This document shows, one piece after another, positions 12,298 through 27,400 of a stretch of DNA of 64,000 nt. Location: NCBI RefSeq assembly GCF_019703515.2, contig NC_059379.1, positions 24,107,880 to 24,171,879 on the forward strand, given 5' to 3'. A program made the position numbers and the translations under genes. The DNA is from Myxocyprinus asiaticus. Taxonomy: Eukaryota > Chordata > Actinopteri > Cypriniformes > Catostomidae. The notes below the pieces were generated by a model. That model did not search any database. It worked only from the letters and a program-made list of their open reading frames with translations, and had not been told where the DNA came from. Within the stretch, counting starts at the first letter, position 1. Each line of letters begins with the position of its first letter.

Positions 12298-12487
12298 TGG
12301 CGCGAGGTCGCTCAGAAAAGTTTGATCCACCTCCAGCGTATCAGTGCTGTATTGTGTTCTCCGAGAGAGCGCTTGTGCGCTCATTTCTCACACACTGTAA
12401 CCGGTGGGAAGAAAACACAGAAGACTTTTACGGAAAGTTGAAACAAACAAATAGTCTTTAAGGACGTTTCGAGGACTACATGCAAAA

Positions 12488-15400
12488 ATGTCTCGAGCCC
12501 CGGAGGACGTGAACAAGCTCACCGAGAGCACTTATAAGGTAAAATTCAATCACAGCTTTCTACTTGTTGTAAACTGTACCAAAGAGTATGCAGCTCTGTG
12601 AAAGCTGGCGTATTAAGTTAAATAAGGAACTATTAGGCTATAACACTCTTACACGATGGACAATTCAAATTAGTTATGCAATAGTGACATGAGTGCATAT
12701 TAAAGTACCTCAGTAGGTACAAACCTGTTTGTGCTGGACTGTTTCTGTTATTGCATACCTGACTGTTCATTGTTTTGTCAAGGGTGTTTGTCTGGGTAGT
12801 TAAGAGGAACTGCCCAGAATTACAGTTGAAGTCAGAAGTTTACATACACTTAGGTTGAAATCATTAAAACGTTTTTTTTTTTTTTTTTTTTTTAAACCAC
12901 TCCACAGATTTCAGATTGACAAACTATAGTTTTGGCAAGTTGTTTAAGACATCTTTGTGCATGACACAAGTAATTTTTCCAACAATTGTTTACAGACAGA
13001 TTGTTTCACTTTTAATTGACTATGTAGGTCAGAAGTTTAAATTAATTAAGTTAAATGTGCCTTTAAACAGCTTGGAAAATTCCAGAAAATGATGTCAAGC
13101 CTTTTAGACAATTAGCTTATGAATGGAGGTGTACCTGTGGATGTTTTCTTTAAGGCCTACCTTCAAACTCGGTGCCTCTTTGCTTGACATCATGGGAAAA
13201 TCAAAAGAAATCAGCCAAAACCTCAGAAAAATAATTTGTGGACCTCCACAAGTCTGGTTCATACTTGGGAGCAATTTCCAAACGCCTGAAGGTACCACGT
13301 TCATCTGTACAAACAATAGTACGCAAATATAAACACCATGGGACCACGCAGCCATCATACCACTCAGGAAGCAGACGCATTCTGTCTCCTAGAGATGAAC
13401 GTAGTTTGGTGTGAAAAGCGCAAATCAATCCCAGAACAACAGCAAAGGACCTTGTGAAGATGCTGGAGGAAACATGTAGACAAGTATCTATATCCACAGT
13501 AAAATGAGTCCTATATAGACATAACCTGAAAGGCTGCTCAGCAAGAAAGAAGCCACTGCTCCAAGACCGCCATAAAAAAGCAAGACTACAGTTTGCAAGT
13601 GCACATGGGGACAAAAATCTTACTTTTTTGGAGAAATTTCCTCTGGTCTGATGAAACAAATATTGAGCTTTTTGGCCATAATGACCATCGTTATGTTTGG
13701 AGGAAAAAGGGTGAGGCTTGCAAGCCAAAGAACACCATCCCAACCATGAAGCATGGGAGTGAAAGCATCATGTTGTGGGGGTGTTTTACTGCAGGAAAGA
13801 CTGGTGCACTTCACAAAATAGATGGCATCATAAGGAATGAAAATTATGCGGATATATTGAAGCAACATCTCAAGACATCAACATGAAGTTAAAGCTCGGT
13901 CGCAAATGGGTCTTCCAAATGGACAATGACCCCAAGCATACCTCCAAATTTGTGGCAAAATGGCTTAAGGACAACAAAGTCAAGGTATTGGAGTGGCCAT
14001 CACAAAGTCCTGACCTCAATCCCATAGAAAATTTGTGGGCAGGACTGAAAAAGCGTGTGCGAGCAAGGAGGCCTACAAACCTGACTCCATTACACCAGTT
14101 CTGTCTGGAGGAATGGGCCAAAATTCCAGCAACTTATTGTGAGAAGCTTGTGGAAGGCTACCCAAAATGTTTGACCCAAGTTAAACAATTTAAAGGCAAT
14201 GCTACCAAATACTAACAAAGTGTATGTAAACTTCTGACCCACTGGGAATGTGATGAAAGAAATAAAAGCTGAAATAATTCATTCTCTCTACTATTATTCT
14301 GAAATTTCACATTCTTAAAATAAAATAGTGATCCTAACTGACCTAAGACAGGGAAAGTTTTCTATGATTAAATGTTAGGAATTGTGAAAAACTGAGTTTA
14401 AATATATTTGGCTAAGGTGTACGTAAACTTCTGACTTCAACTGTACATTGTTGGCCATTTCAATCAAGAGCAACAGGGCCCTGGATTGATTTTAGCAGGA
14501 CTTTGATCCCATAAGGCAATTGAATTACAAATATAAGTAAATGATTCAACCGCTACAACAGTGCTATATTTAGAAAATTATATATATAAATATTTTTTAT
14601 TTTTATTTCTGTTGTAATTTTGCTGTAATGTTGCATGAACAGCACTCGGTAATTTTTCTTCATTTAAAAAGTTTAACTTTTAAAGAAATTAATTGTTATT
14701 TTAAAACATATGTATAAAATCATGAGCACACACATGAGATTAAGACCAGTCATATCATTAACCTTATAAAAGCTGTTCAGTTCTACATGGAGAGGGTCAC
14801 CTAATGGGGGCTGCCATGTTACAATCACATGACCAGCCGAATACTACTTGCTTAATCTCAGTAACCATCCTGTTATTGGACACTTTCACTCGTAGATTAT
14901 ATTAATCATGAAAGACTGTAAATAGTTAATTTCTACAATGTCATCTGTAACTAAAAACTATTGTGTTTAAAGGATGCTGTATCCATGCAGCTAGGTATCA
15001 CTCTAAATCCAATATAACCTATTTAAAATAAAATTACTGAGTGCACCTTTAAAGACGATAAAATATGGTTGGGCAGTCTTTATTTTACTCTGAATAGGGA
15101 ATGTTCCCATAATTAAATGTAGAAAAAGAAAATTATTTGTCAGTAAACATACAGGTGTAGGCACTTCAATCTGTGTTGTATTTTTAGATGAAGTTACTTA
15201 ACAGTTCCATTCTGCTGTAAAAAGCTGCCTTAGATGGAACTTTGAAATATGAGCTTTGTTTCCTGCTCCGCAGAATGTGATGGAGCAATTCAACCCAGGG
15301 CTGCGGAATCTAGTCAACCTGGGAAAGAGCTATGAGAAATCAGTGGCAGGTAACCACCTCACTTTATTTACAGAAAAATATATGTGCATCACCACCATCC

Positions 15401-18400
15401 TCCATTTTTGCATGGAGCTGTTCAAAGAGAAAGCATACTGTTGAATTAAAAACAGCTGTGATAATACATAGATCACATAGAGAACAATACTTGCAAGACA
15501 GATTTCAGTTCCTGTTAATCACTTTGGTGTATTCACTCGCACAGCAATGACCCTTGCTGGAAAGGCGTATTTTGACGCAGTCTCAAAGATTGGGGAAAAT
15601 GCTGCTGTGTCACCGGTTTCCAGGGAGCTGGGTGAGTATGACTCTCTAATCATTGCCCAGAGGTCCTAATCTGACCTTCACTTAGCTATATAGATTTTCT
15701 GTGCAGACAGATCTGCTAAACATTTCCTAATAGATGATTCATTGCTCTCAGCATGTCTTGGAATGTCCTGTGCCAGTCATTTCCTCTCTTATCAAGACTG
15801 CACAGACCACATGTTAACACTGGTGTCTGCATTTAGCCCCAGACAGGTTTGGTTCTTGTTGACTCTTTGTGACTCAGTATAAATTTGATTCATATCGTCT
15901 GGAAAATATAGACAGAGCTTTATTGTAAATTCTAAGTGGCATCTGTTAGGCAACTTTTCATACTCGCCACCTCAGGTCTAGCTGAGGTATCCTAAAAAGG
16001 CTTTTGCTCTCCAGTGTGGCTGTAGGCAGCCTGTGTCCTTTTGTGATTTTACTGAGCTCCTCTGTCCTTGTCTGGGCCTATATCCTGGAATGCCTTCTAG
16101 ACAGCTCAGATGACCACAAGACAGTGTGATTTCTCACACGTTTCACACAGACTGGCAGCAAACACAGAAAGCAAACGTTACGCTGCGAGACTTTGTGCTC
16201 TAAGCTTTCTTGTTTAAATCGTAGCTCAAATGTTTCAAAGGAACACGCAGTGTCAAAGTGCTCACCAGTTTTATTCAGATTTTATTTTTTATGCATATTT
16301 TATGCTCCAAATGGCTGTGATGTGGAGTCATAAGATCATGCATCATATTAACATCCTAGGAAGTACCTTTATAATACTTTGGTGATTACTGGTGCTAGCA
16401 GAGGTGGTGCCAGAGGAATAGCAACCTTATCTGTAAATGAAAGATCTTGCTCTTGGTAGAAGTTTCATAATGTATTAAAAGAATATTATGAGAACTTGTT
16501 CCTTATATGAAGAATGCATGGCTTATGACTGATTTTGACACTTGGTTAAGCTATCATTATATCAACATGCCTGCAGTAAATGTCCACAATAGTCAAAAGT
16601 AAGTGCATGTTGACTCAACTCAATTGGAATTTGATAGTAACTAATAAGAACTCCAGACTTCATGTCTCTGTTCTTATTAAAAATGGTTGGGTCACGTGTT
16701 ATCAAATGATCCTGAAAAATGAATTATTGCCGTAAAGTTCAGTTTAGTTCTAAACGCAGTGAGTTCTCTGGGGAATCCAAACATTCAGTTGAACTGTATG
16801 ACTGGAATGTTAAAAGTGCTCAGTCTACTCACCACCCTTTTCCCTTGCTGACATGCTCTTCTAAAATTAAGCCCAAGAGCGTTCAAATGCAAGAATACAT
16901 TTGTTGTTTTAACAGAAACAAGTTCCTTACTAGTGGCAAGGTGCTTGTTGTCTTGTGCTACAATTGTCTGTGACAGACATTATCTCACTACACAAACCAG
17001 AATGTGGTTGTTAGGGACATGCCAAATTTCTAACTACTCGGAGACTGTTTGGTTTAGCTGCTTGATGATGTGAACTGGAAAATGTCCTTTGGCCACATTT
17101 GAAGGGAAGAGGGCTTTTCATCTGTCCCTTAGAACATTGTGCTAGAGATTGCAGAGAGACTTGATGCTGTTTGGCATAAAACCCGCCTCTTATACCTGTC
17201 GAAGATGCAAAGCATATTGTGTCTCATACCTCTGTCACACAATAATCCTTTAATATTTTCAGCCTTCTTCTCAGGCATTAAGACATTAAATCAACTGGAT
17301 TTATTCAATGAAACACATGCTGAAGGAATTTCTGAATAGATTGTATGTAAAGCATTCATGTGTTAATTGTCTAATATAATTAAATTACTCATGAATTTAT
17401 GAACGAATTGCACAAATCTGTTTGTTTCTTGATAAAGGCCTATTTGAATATTTTCTGAAAGAGATTTCTACCCCTACCTGTGATTTGTAGTTTAAATATT
17501 TACTTGGTCTCTACTAGTGTAGTGATCAACTGAGATTGAGCAGGCTTATTAATCGGCCAATATTTGGCCATTATGAGATTATTTGGCAAATTAATAGAAG
17601 TGTTACCTCATGTGTGTCAGTCCTAAACTCTACCAACAAACTTTCATTTTTTTTTTTTTTATCCCCCAGTGAATTTTGAGTTAATATTGTGTAAAATAAG
17701 TATTTAATTTCAGAAAATTTGTGTTGCATTTGCTGTCTTTAAATTGTCTATTGTGCTTATATCGGCATTATTTTGGTCAACAGCCGTTTAGATATTGGTG
17801 TCTGCATTGGTCATTGGAAAAACCCATATCAGTCGACCAATAGTTATGATGCTTCTCATTAGTTGCTAAACTGAGTAAGCATTAGGAACGCAAACAAAAA
17901 TATCTGTAATTTTTAAGATTAAATTAAAGAGGACAATATCCTCTTGCCAGACCATCAGTGTAAATAAGAATCTTGTGTAAAAAGGCAAGCAAATCCTCAG
18001 ACCTGTTTATTTATGCCTAAAGCCTTTTATAATTTTACTTTCAAAACCCAGTTCACTGACCATGCACTGTACTTGCTTTTTAAACTAATCCAAATGCAGG
18101 TGCATATCATGGGAGTTTGATTTACACAGTAATTTACATTACGTATTTAGAACTGGCCCATGTATGCTTATCATACAGAACTCAACATGTACAGTACAAC
18201 AAATCCATTACTTTTCAGTACTACAGAACTTGATTAACAGTTATCTATTGTAGCCAATTGACCATTGTAAATCCTCTTAATGTCAACATGAAACACAGTT
18301 TGTAGCCCATTTTACATCTGTAATTGGACATATTTCTAAGTGAAAAAGGATATTCAACAAGAAAAAAAATTTAGGGCAGGACTGCAAGTCTATCCATCAG

Positions 18401-21400
18401 GAACTGATAAGATAATAAAAACTGACCATTACATTCCAGAATGGAGCCTGGTGGTTGGAGAGAAGTCGTAGAAAGCAATAGCTTTCTCTGATAAATTGCA
18501 CTAAATCAGACCAGAAACATGCATTAAAGTAAATATAGAAAAAGCCATTTAGGCTTCTTCCATTTGCAGAGATGCCCCTTTGTAAGGTTGTGCTCCCTTT
18601 TGCATCATCTGTTGGGTTGCAAAAACACAGAGATCTATCTGGCACTCTTGGTACAAAAACATAATTTACAAGCTCACTCTGCTGACCTTTCCATGCTAAT
18701 GATGTTATTATAACTGCTATAAAAGCGGTAGCGAGCAGCCAATAATGCACAGCTTTCTTTAACTCACCCTTGTTTATTTGATGTAAGGTTTGTTTTTTAT
18801 GAGCAGCACTAATGAAGCACCAGCAGTATGAAATGATAATCCTACTGAGTAGGAGAAAAAAGTGCATGCTAAGGATGTAGAAACAGGGGAGCACACATGT
18901 AAAGTGAATGGAGTCCTGAAGACAAGACTTTTTGAAAGTTCAAGTTCAAAGATGCCTACAGAAGAGGAGTCTGTATTTCCAAGTTGCGGTGGATACATCA
19001 CTAGAAATAGCTACAACATGGGGCATCATGCACCTATATTGTTTAGGGGGCTCCAGTGGTGGTCTTGGCTTAATTAGTGCCCAAGGTGAGATGGCATGAT
19101 CAAAGAAAAAATACTGTTAGATTTGTACGCAAAACGTATGTGTTTGCTCACTGCAGTGTGAGTGAAATGGGATTCAAATCCCCCAAGATTTTTTTTTAAA
19201 TCAACCACGCACAATTGCAGCTGAACTTAACAGTGATCACTGTGCACTATCATTGTATGGAAATGAACAGATTAGACATTTAACATGCAAACTCATACAA
19301 GTTTCAAATTACTGTTTTGGGTGAACTATCCCTTATCCCTGATCTGAACAGATTATTTTTATTACAACATTTAGACTGATAGTTTACTTGCAATACTTGT
19401 GCAACTTTATCTTAATTATTAAAATTCAAACTATCATTTTGTTTTAAAGGAATGTTCTGGGTTCAGCTCAATCGACAGCATTTGTGGCATAATGTTAATT
19501 ACCACAAAAATTCATTCCGACTCGTCCATCCTTTTCTATAAAAAAAAAAAAAAATCGAGGCTACATTAAGGCACTCACTATGGAGACAGTTTATGGAGGG
19601 TTTAAACAGAAATTTGAAGCTTAGAATTTTATAAAAGCACTTGCTTTAATTCTTCTGTTAAAACGTATTATTGTAGCTGTAAAGTTGTTTAAATTGTTTA
19701 AACATCGTCATGATAATGAAGTTGTAAAACTGGCTTTATCTTTACGCAGAAAAGGTTAGTAAGTGATTTTATCACACTAAAATCATGTTTACACATATAT
19801 ACTTTGTCTTGTGGCTATACTTTTAACAGAGTATTTTATCATTCAAAAATTGGCCCTCATTTACTTCCATTGTAAGTGCCTCACTGTAACCCAGATTTTT
19901 GCTTTTTTAAGAAAAAGGAGGGACGAGTCAAAATTAATTTTTGTGGTAATCAACATTATGCCACAAATGCTGTCGATTGAGCTTAACTTGTATTGAACCT
20001 GGAACATTCCTTCAAGGAAGTTGCACCCAATTGGCTCAAACAATCTATGGGGGCACATACCCCCTCAGTTTGAATGGGCATGACACTTGAGGTTGCAGGA
20101 GCAGGAATGTAGCTTGAATCTTTCACTTTCTTTTTCAGGAGTGGTTCTGATGGAGATTGCAGATGTGCATAAGAAGGTCCAGCTGGAGATGGAGGAGTCT
20201 GTAAGTATGCCTGGCCTTTCAGCAGCTTCATGGCTGTCTTCCCTTATTCCTCTCTTTGTTTTATTGCTCTTTTTCATTTAAACCTCTACACAACCCATAA
20301 ACGGACTAGAGTACATCTAGAGTAATACTCTCATTTATCAGATGACCCTGGTCACATTTTATAATAGGAATTTATTTTTGTTAGTGCCTTGCTAGTGTGA
20401 AGGTCAAGGAGGTCTATAATACCTGGAGAAAGCCATCCATTAGCATTCCCATTCATCTCAATGACGGTTGCTTGGTTGGCATAGGATCCCCCCAGCCAAA
20501 CCTTAAACCCTTGTAAGATCCTATGGAGTGCAGTGCTCTAATGGAATAAAAAGTGTCTGGCAATACATGTGCATTGGTATACAGTAGCAAGCAATGGCAT
20601 TGGAGGAACACCTCAGAACATGAGCTCTATGTGTATTTGTACTTGTACATTATACAGTACTGTGAAAAAGTATTTGATTTTTTTTTCTGTTTGTGTATCT
20701 CATTTTAAATTGTTAAAACAAAATCTAACATAAAACAAAGGCAATCTGAATAAACATAAAATACAGTTTTTAAATTATAATGTTATTATTGAAGCAAAAA
20801 AGTTATCCAATAGCAACTGTGCCTGTGTGAAAAATTATTTGCCCCCCTTAGTTAATAAATCCCCAAATCTATGAAACCACATTCATAATGGGGTTCAGCT
20901 GGACTAGACACACCCAGGCCTGATTACTGCCAGCCCTATTCAATCAAATCAACACCTAAATAGAACTTTTTCAGCAGCATGAAGTTGGCTAAAAGGTCCC
21001 ACCCAGTAGCACTATGCCAAGGTCGAAAGAAGTTCCAGAAAAGATGAGGAAAAAGGTGATTGAACTACATCAGTCTGGGAAGGGTTACAAAACTATTTCA
21101 AAGGCTCTTGGACTCCAAAGAACCACATCGAGAGCCATTATCTCCAAATGGAGAACTTGGCACAGTAGTGAACCTTCCCAGAAGTGGCCGACCTTCCAAA
21201 ATTCCTCCAAGAGCACAGCGACGACTCATCCAGGAGGTCATAAAAAAGCCAAGGACAACATCCAAGGAACTGCAGGCCTCTCTTGCATCAATAAAGGTCA
21301 TTGTTCATGACTCCGCTATCAGAAAGACACTGGCAAAAATGCCATCCATGGAAGAGTGTCGAGGCGAAAACCACTGCTAACCCAGAAGAACATTAAGGCT

Positions 21401-24400
21401 CGTCTGAATTTTGCCAAAACACACCTTGATGATCCTCAAACCTTTTGGGAGAATGTTCTGTGGACTGATGAGTCGAAAGTGGAACTGTTTGGAAAACAGG
21501 TCCTGTTAAATCTGCCGTAAATCAAACACAGAATTCCATAAAATGAACATACCTATGGTCAAGCATGGTGGTGGTAGTGTGATGGTGTGGGGATGCTTTG
21601 CTACTTCAGGGCCAGGGTGACTTGCAATAATTGAGGGAAACATGAATTCTGCTCTCTACCAGAAAATCCTAAAGGAGAACGTCCGGTCATAAGTCCATGA
21701 GTTGAAGCTCAAGCGCAACTGGATTATGCAGAAAAACAATGATCCAAAGCATAGGAGTAAGTCCACCTCTAAATGGCTCAAAAGAAGCTAAATTTAAGTT
21801 TTGGAGTGACCCTAGCCAAAGTCCTGACTTGAACCCAATTGAGATGCTGTGGCAGGACCTTAAATGGGCAGTTCATGCTAGAAAACCCTCCAGTGTGGCT
21901 GAACTAAAGCAGTTCTACAAAGAAGAGTGGGCCAAAATTCCACCACAGCATTGTGAAAGACTGATTTCCAGTTATTGGAAGCATTTGGTTGCAGTTGTTG
22001 CTGCTAAAGGTGGCTCAACCAGCTATTAAGCTTAATGGGGGCAGTTATGTTTTCACATGGGTGATATAGGTGTTGGATAACTTTTTTGCTTCAGAAATAT
22101 ATATTTGAAAACTGTATTTTTTGTTTACTCAGGTTGCCTTTGTTTTATGTTTTATCTCGTTTGAAGATCTAAAACAATTTAGTATGAAAAATAGAAGAAA
22201 TTAGGAAGGGGGCAAATATTTGTTCACAGCACTCATTCATAGTCCCATGCTTTTGAAGCTGACAATGAGATTTTTCCTTTTTAAAAAAAAAAAACAAAAA
22301 AAAACAAAAAAAAACACTGAGATTTTATAAATCACATACAAGCATCTGTTGCCTGAAGGAAAGTGTGTGAGTTGAAAGTATGAGTTTATCTGTGGTATGT
22401 GACCGCAGTGAGGGCTGACCCTCCGTTCTCTTGACTTTCAGAGCATTTCTCCCTGCAAACCCTGCAGAACCTTTTTTTAAATCAGATAATCTTACACTGG
22501 TGGCCAAAAGTTTGGAATACTGTACAGATTTTGCTGTTTCTGAAGGAAATTGGTACTTTAATTCACCAAAGTGTTATTCAACTGATCACAACGTATAGTC
22601 AGGACATTACTGATGTTAAAAACAGCACCATCACTATTTGGGAAAAAAAAAAAAAAAGTAATTTTTAATCAAATCTAGACAGGCCCCATTTCCAGCAGCC
22701 ATCACTCCAACACCTTATCCTTGAGTAATCATGCTAAATTGCTAATTTGGTACTAGAAACTCACTTGCCATTATATCAGACACAGTTGAAAGATAGTTGG
22801 TTCGTTAAATGAAGCTTAACATTGTCTTTGTGTTTGTTTTTGAGTTTCCACAGTATGCAATAGACTGGCATGTCTTAAGGTTAATATTAGGTCAAAAATG
22901 GCAAAAAAAAGAAATGGCTTTCTCTAGAAACTCATCAGTCAATCATTGTTTGAGGAATGAAGGCTATACAATGTTTGAAATTGCCAAAAAACTGAAGATT
23001 TCATACAAAGGTGTACACTACAGTCTTCAAAGACAAAGGACAACTGGCTCTAATAAGGGCAGAAAGAGATGTGGAAGGCCAGATGTACAGCTAAACAAGA
23101 GGATAAGTACATCAGAGTCTCTAGTTTGAGAAATTGATGCCTCACATGTCCTCAGCTGACAGCTTCATTGAATTCTACCTGCTCAACACCAGTTTCATGT
23201 ACAACAGTAAAGAGAAGACTCAGGGGTGCAGGCCTTATGGGAAGAATTGCAAAGAAAATGCCACTTTTGAAACAGGAAAAGAAAAGGTTAGAGTGGGCAA
23301 AGAAACACAGACATCGGACAACAGATAATTGGAAAAGAGTGTTATGGATCTTAACCCCATTGAGATTTGTGGGATCAGCTAGACTGTAAGGTGTGTGAGA
23401 AATGCCTGCCAAGACAGCCACATCTATGGCAAGAGCTACAGGAAGCGTGAGGTGAAATGTCACCCGAGTATCTGGATAAACTGACAGCTAGAATGCCAAG
23501 GATCTGCAAAGCTGTCATTGCTGCACATGGAGGATTTTTTGATGAGAACTCTTTGAAGTAGTTTAAGTTATTTTTTCAAATTGTAATAGTAATTTTTCAC
23601 GTTATTAATGTCCTGACTATACATTGTGATCAGTTGAATGCCAATTTGGTGAATAAAAGTGCAATTTCTTTCCATAAGAGCAAAATCTGTACATTATTCC
23701 AAACTTTTGGCTGCCAGTGAAGGTATTCACACTTGCAGAAGGTATTTTGAATGTTTAACCACAGAAGCTGATAAGATAACACTTTTGTTCGAATTCTCTA
23801 CTTAGTCACGTTATCATTGTTGTGGAATTCACCAGTCTAAATGCAATATCACCGTTATTGATTTTTTTTTATCCATCTGTGACTAATTTGTAATTCCTCC
23901 AATCCCTTGTTGTGATAGTTCAAGAAGTTCCACAGAGAGCTCGTCGCAGAACTGGAAAAGAAAACCGATATGGATACCAAGTATATGAATGTAAGTATTG
24001 CATGTTTTTACTCCATTACTGTTCAAACTTGAGTAATACTCCATGTATTACGCTCACCTGTGTGAGCAAGGTAATTTTAAGGATGCTGTGATATTACAAT
24101 CCTCCTAGGCCACTTTCAAAAGATACCAGTCTGAACACAAAATGAAGCAAGATTTCCTGGACAAATCGCAGACCGACCTGAAGAAACTGCGCAGAAAAAG
24201 TCAAGGGAAGCATTCGTCTAAATACGAGATCAAAGAAAATGAGGTGAGGACATCTTTTGATATTTGGTGAAACGTTATATCTGTCCGTAATGTACTTGAA
24301 GTTGCTCTCAGTTATTCAAGTGCATATACAATTCAGTTTAGTTTCTGGCTCTGTATCAGGAGCATTCTTTGCCACTCAATACCTATAACATAATTCACTG

Positions 24401-27400
24401 GGCTAGGCTCTTTGGTTTTTAATACCAGTTTTTATTCCTCACCCGTCACCATTGTGGTCCTCCTTTCAAAGGCACATTGTTTCTTTGAACAGTTTGCAAT
24501 GGAAATCTGTTTACATAACATGTTTGTTTTAGAGTTTATTTATGTCCTGTTTTGACAGTTGTCTAAAGGAAAATTGAAATGATTGAGTACTGTGTTTATG
24601 AATAAAGAAGCACCCTACAATTGTGTAAATTGTGTTTTAACAGAACCAAATATTAATAGTAAAAATTTGTTTTGATGACTATGAATTACGAGTCTATGAA
24701 ATTGAGAACTGATAACTGGGAAATTATCAAGTCTAATAAAGCATTCATTTAGACTCTACTATTCTAAACACAACAGCAAACTCAAAACGATAATTCTGGG
24801 TGGGGCTGATGAATCGCTTATAAAAACTTGTTTCTCAACACCAAAGTATCAATTGACCGAAAGTGGATTAAGTTGATGAGGTTGCTTAATCATATAGTAC
24901 CACCCAGTTTATTTGTCTACCTTCATTGCTTTTCATAAAATATAATTTGTCTGGGATCTCATTCAAAAACATGTCAATTTTTGTCCCTGACAGAACCAAC
25001 TGAATCATAATTTCATATAACCATAAAGTCCTATCAAATATTTTACATGCACTGCTGTTGTTAAAGCTACTGCAAAACAATACTGTAGGTAGCTTGTGTG
25101 GGTCTCGCTTGTCTAGGCATGATCCACTAATGGAAAATACAACTCCAAGGAAACAAGCAAAGTTCATGGTCACTTTGAAAACTTAGGCAGAGAACTATAA
25201 TTGGAAGGGAAATCCTGTAAAGAAGACCAGAGCTCTGTTCCTGGTTTCATTTTCACTGGTTTGAAGGGTAACCGCTTCTACAAGCTGTGTCTAAGTGTTA
25301 CTTGCATGTAGGGGTGTGACGAGATCTCATGCCACGATATTTCGCGATATTTCTCGTTGAGGTGAAAAGCTGTCTCACGATATCAGCATGACGGAGTATG
25401 AGGGTGAAATTAGCATAGAAGATGCCCCCGTCACTTAAATCGTTTGTGTGGCAGCATTTTATGTACCCGGTGGAAACAATAAACGGCGACAGAGAAGACA
25501 CGAACAAAGGCTGTTTTTTTTTTGTTTTTTTGTTTTGTGTCTCTTATTTTTTTATCTATTGTCAATTACTTTTATGTATATGCACTTACAGGTATAACAT
25601 TTTTAACCTTTTTTGCATTCCCAATAAAAAAATAAAAAATATTTTGCCTGACGTATGCGGCCGACAAATGCGACCTCCGGAGGTCGCAGCCTTCCAAACG
25701 AGACACAGTCAATATGTAAGCACTGTAAGAAAATAGTGCCGTACACCGCGGCTAACACAATCACTATGCAAAAATACCTACAGAACCACCGCAGCTCTCA
25801 ACTAAATTCAACCAGGTCTGAAGAGACTCATGTGAAATTATACAGGAGAGAAGCCAGTCAGTTGAGTCTGTGGCAAAACCTTTTACAGTGCTTGCATATT
25901 GTTCTCTCTTTTACTGCATATGATAATTCATACTCAGAAATTAGAACTGAAGTGACATCATTACAAGATGATTAGTTAAAACATTTAAAAATGCACCTGC
26001 ATTGTTTTGCATTTTGTGAAAAGTGTTTTGAAACACTTGCCTGAAATGTTTCTCATGATCTTAAAAATCTTTTCATCTGAAGGTGTATGCTTAAATGTTT
26101 GAAATTAGTTTTGTAGACAAAAATATAATTGTGCCACCATATTAATTTATTTAATTGATGACTTGGACCAAATAATAAAGAAAAGCAGCCAATAAGTGCC
26201 CAACATAGATGGGAACTCTTTCAATACTGTTTAAAAAGCATCCCAGGGTGATACCTCAAGAAGTTGGTTGAGAAAATGTCAAGAGTACATGTCTGCAAAT
26301 TCTAGGCAAAGGGTGACTACTTTGAAGAAGCTAAAATATAACACAGTTTTGATTTATTTTGGATTTTGTTTAGTCACAACATAATTCCCATAGTTCCATT
26401 TATGTTATTCCATAGTTTTGATGACTTTACTATTATTCTAAAATGTAAAAAAAAAAAAATAAAAAAAAAAAATAAAAAAAATAATAATAATGTGTTTCAA
26501 AACTTTTGACCGGTAGTGTATATAGTGTTAAAATATCGTCTCATCTCGTTCTCGTGAACCCAGTATCGTGTATCATTTCGTCTCGTGAGCTTAAGTGTAT
26601 TGTCACACCCCTACTCTCAAGACATTGGCTGCATTAGCATTAGGTGTTAATTCTCATTTTGTTAAATGTCATTGTATTGCAAATGTCCCGAATCTTTCCA
26701 AGTATATCTGTCCTGTTCTTGCTAAAAGTACGTTGACTAATCAAGAAACAAAGGATCATCTATTATATCATTAATTTGAGCCTTATTTCATATATCTTGT
26801 GATTTGCTATAATTGTTAGTGCTTGGAGACCATCTCATCCCGGCAGACAGACATGCAAAGGTTTATCGCAGAAGGATGTAGGGAAGCTCTGTTGGAAGAG
26901 AAAAGAAGGTTCTGTTTCCTAGTGGACAAACACTGTGCCTTCTCATACCAGCTAGCAGATTTTCATGACAAGGTAACCCATTGAATGTATTCTGGTTTCC
27001 CTTTAAATCTATATAAAGAGAATAGTTCATCCAAAAATAAAAATAATTTACATTTTTTAATCATCTTGTGTCGTTTCAAACCTTTATGACTTTCTTCTGT
27101 GGGACAGAAAATGTGTATTTTTGTAGAATATCCAGAACATCCCCAAATTTGGTATGTTCCTAAAACTATCACTATTGTATGGCATCAGAGGACTAGAAAT
27201 ACAGTGTGCAAGTCTTATTGACCACTTTTATGGTGCTTTTTCCTTTTTTTCCTTTTCATTATATGGACAAGAGTGGCCAGGATATACTGTAGGCTGCTGT
27301 AAAAAAAAAAGAAAAGAAAAAAGAGATTAACCATTTGTATTCCACAGAAAAAGGAAAGTCACTTTCAAATAAAAGGAACATTAGATGATATCCTAATTAT

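Noticed and set aside
18397..18894. 165-codon minus-strand frame in BAIAP2L1 intron 3
   Set aside because: It lacks any motif I recognise, has low-complexity hydrophobic starts, no splice or promoter context, and a composition like surrounding intron. Long random frames are expected in 64 kb.
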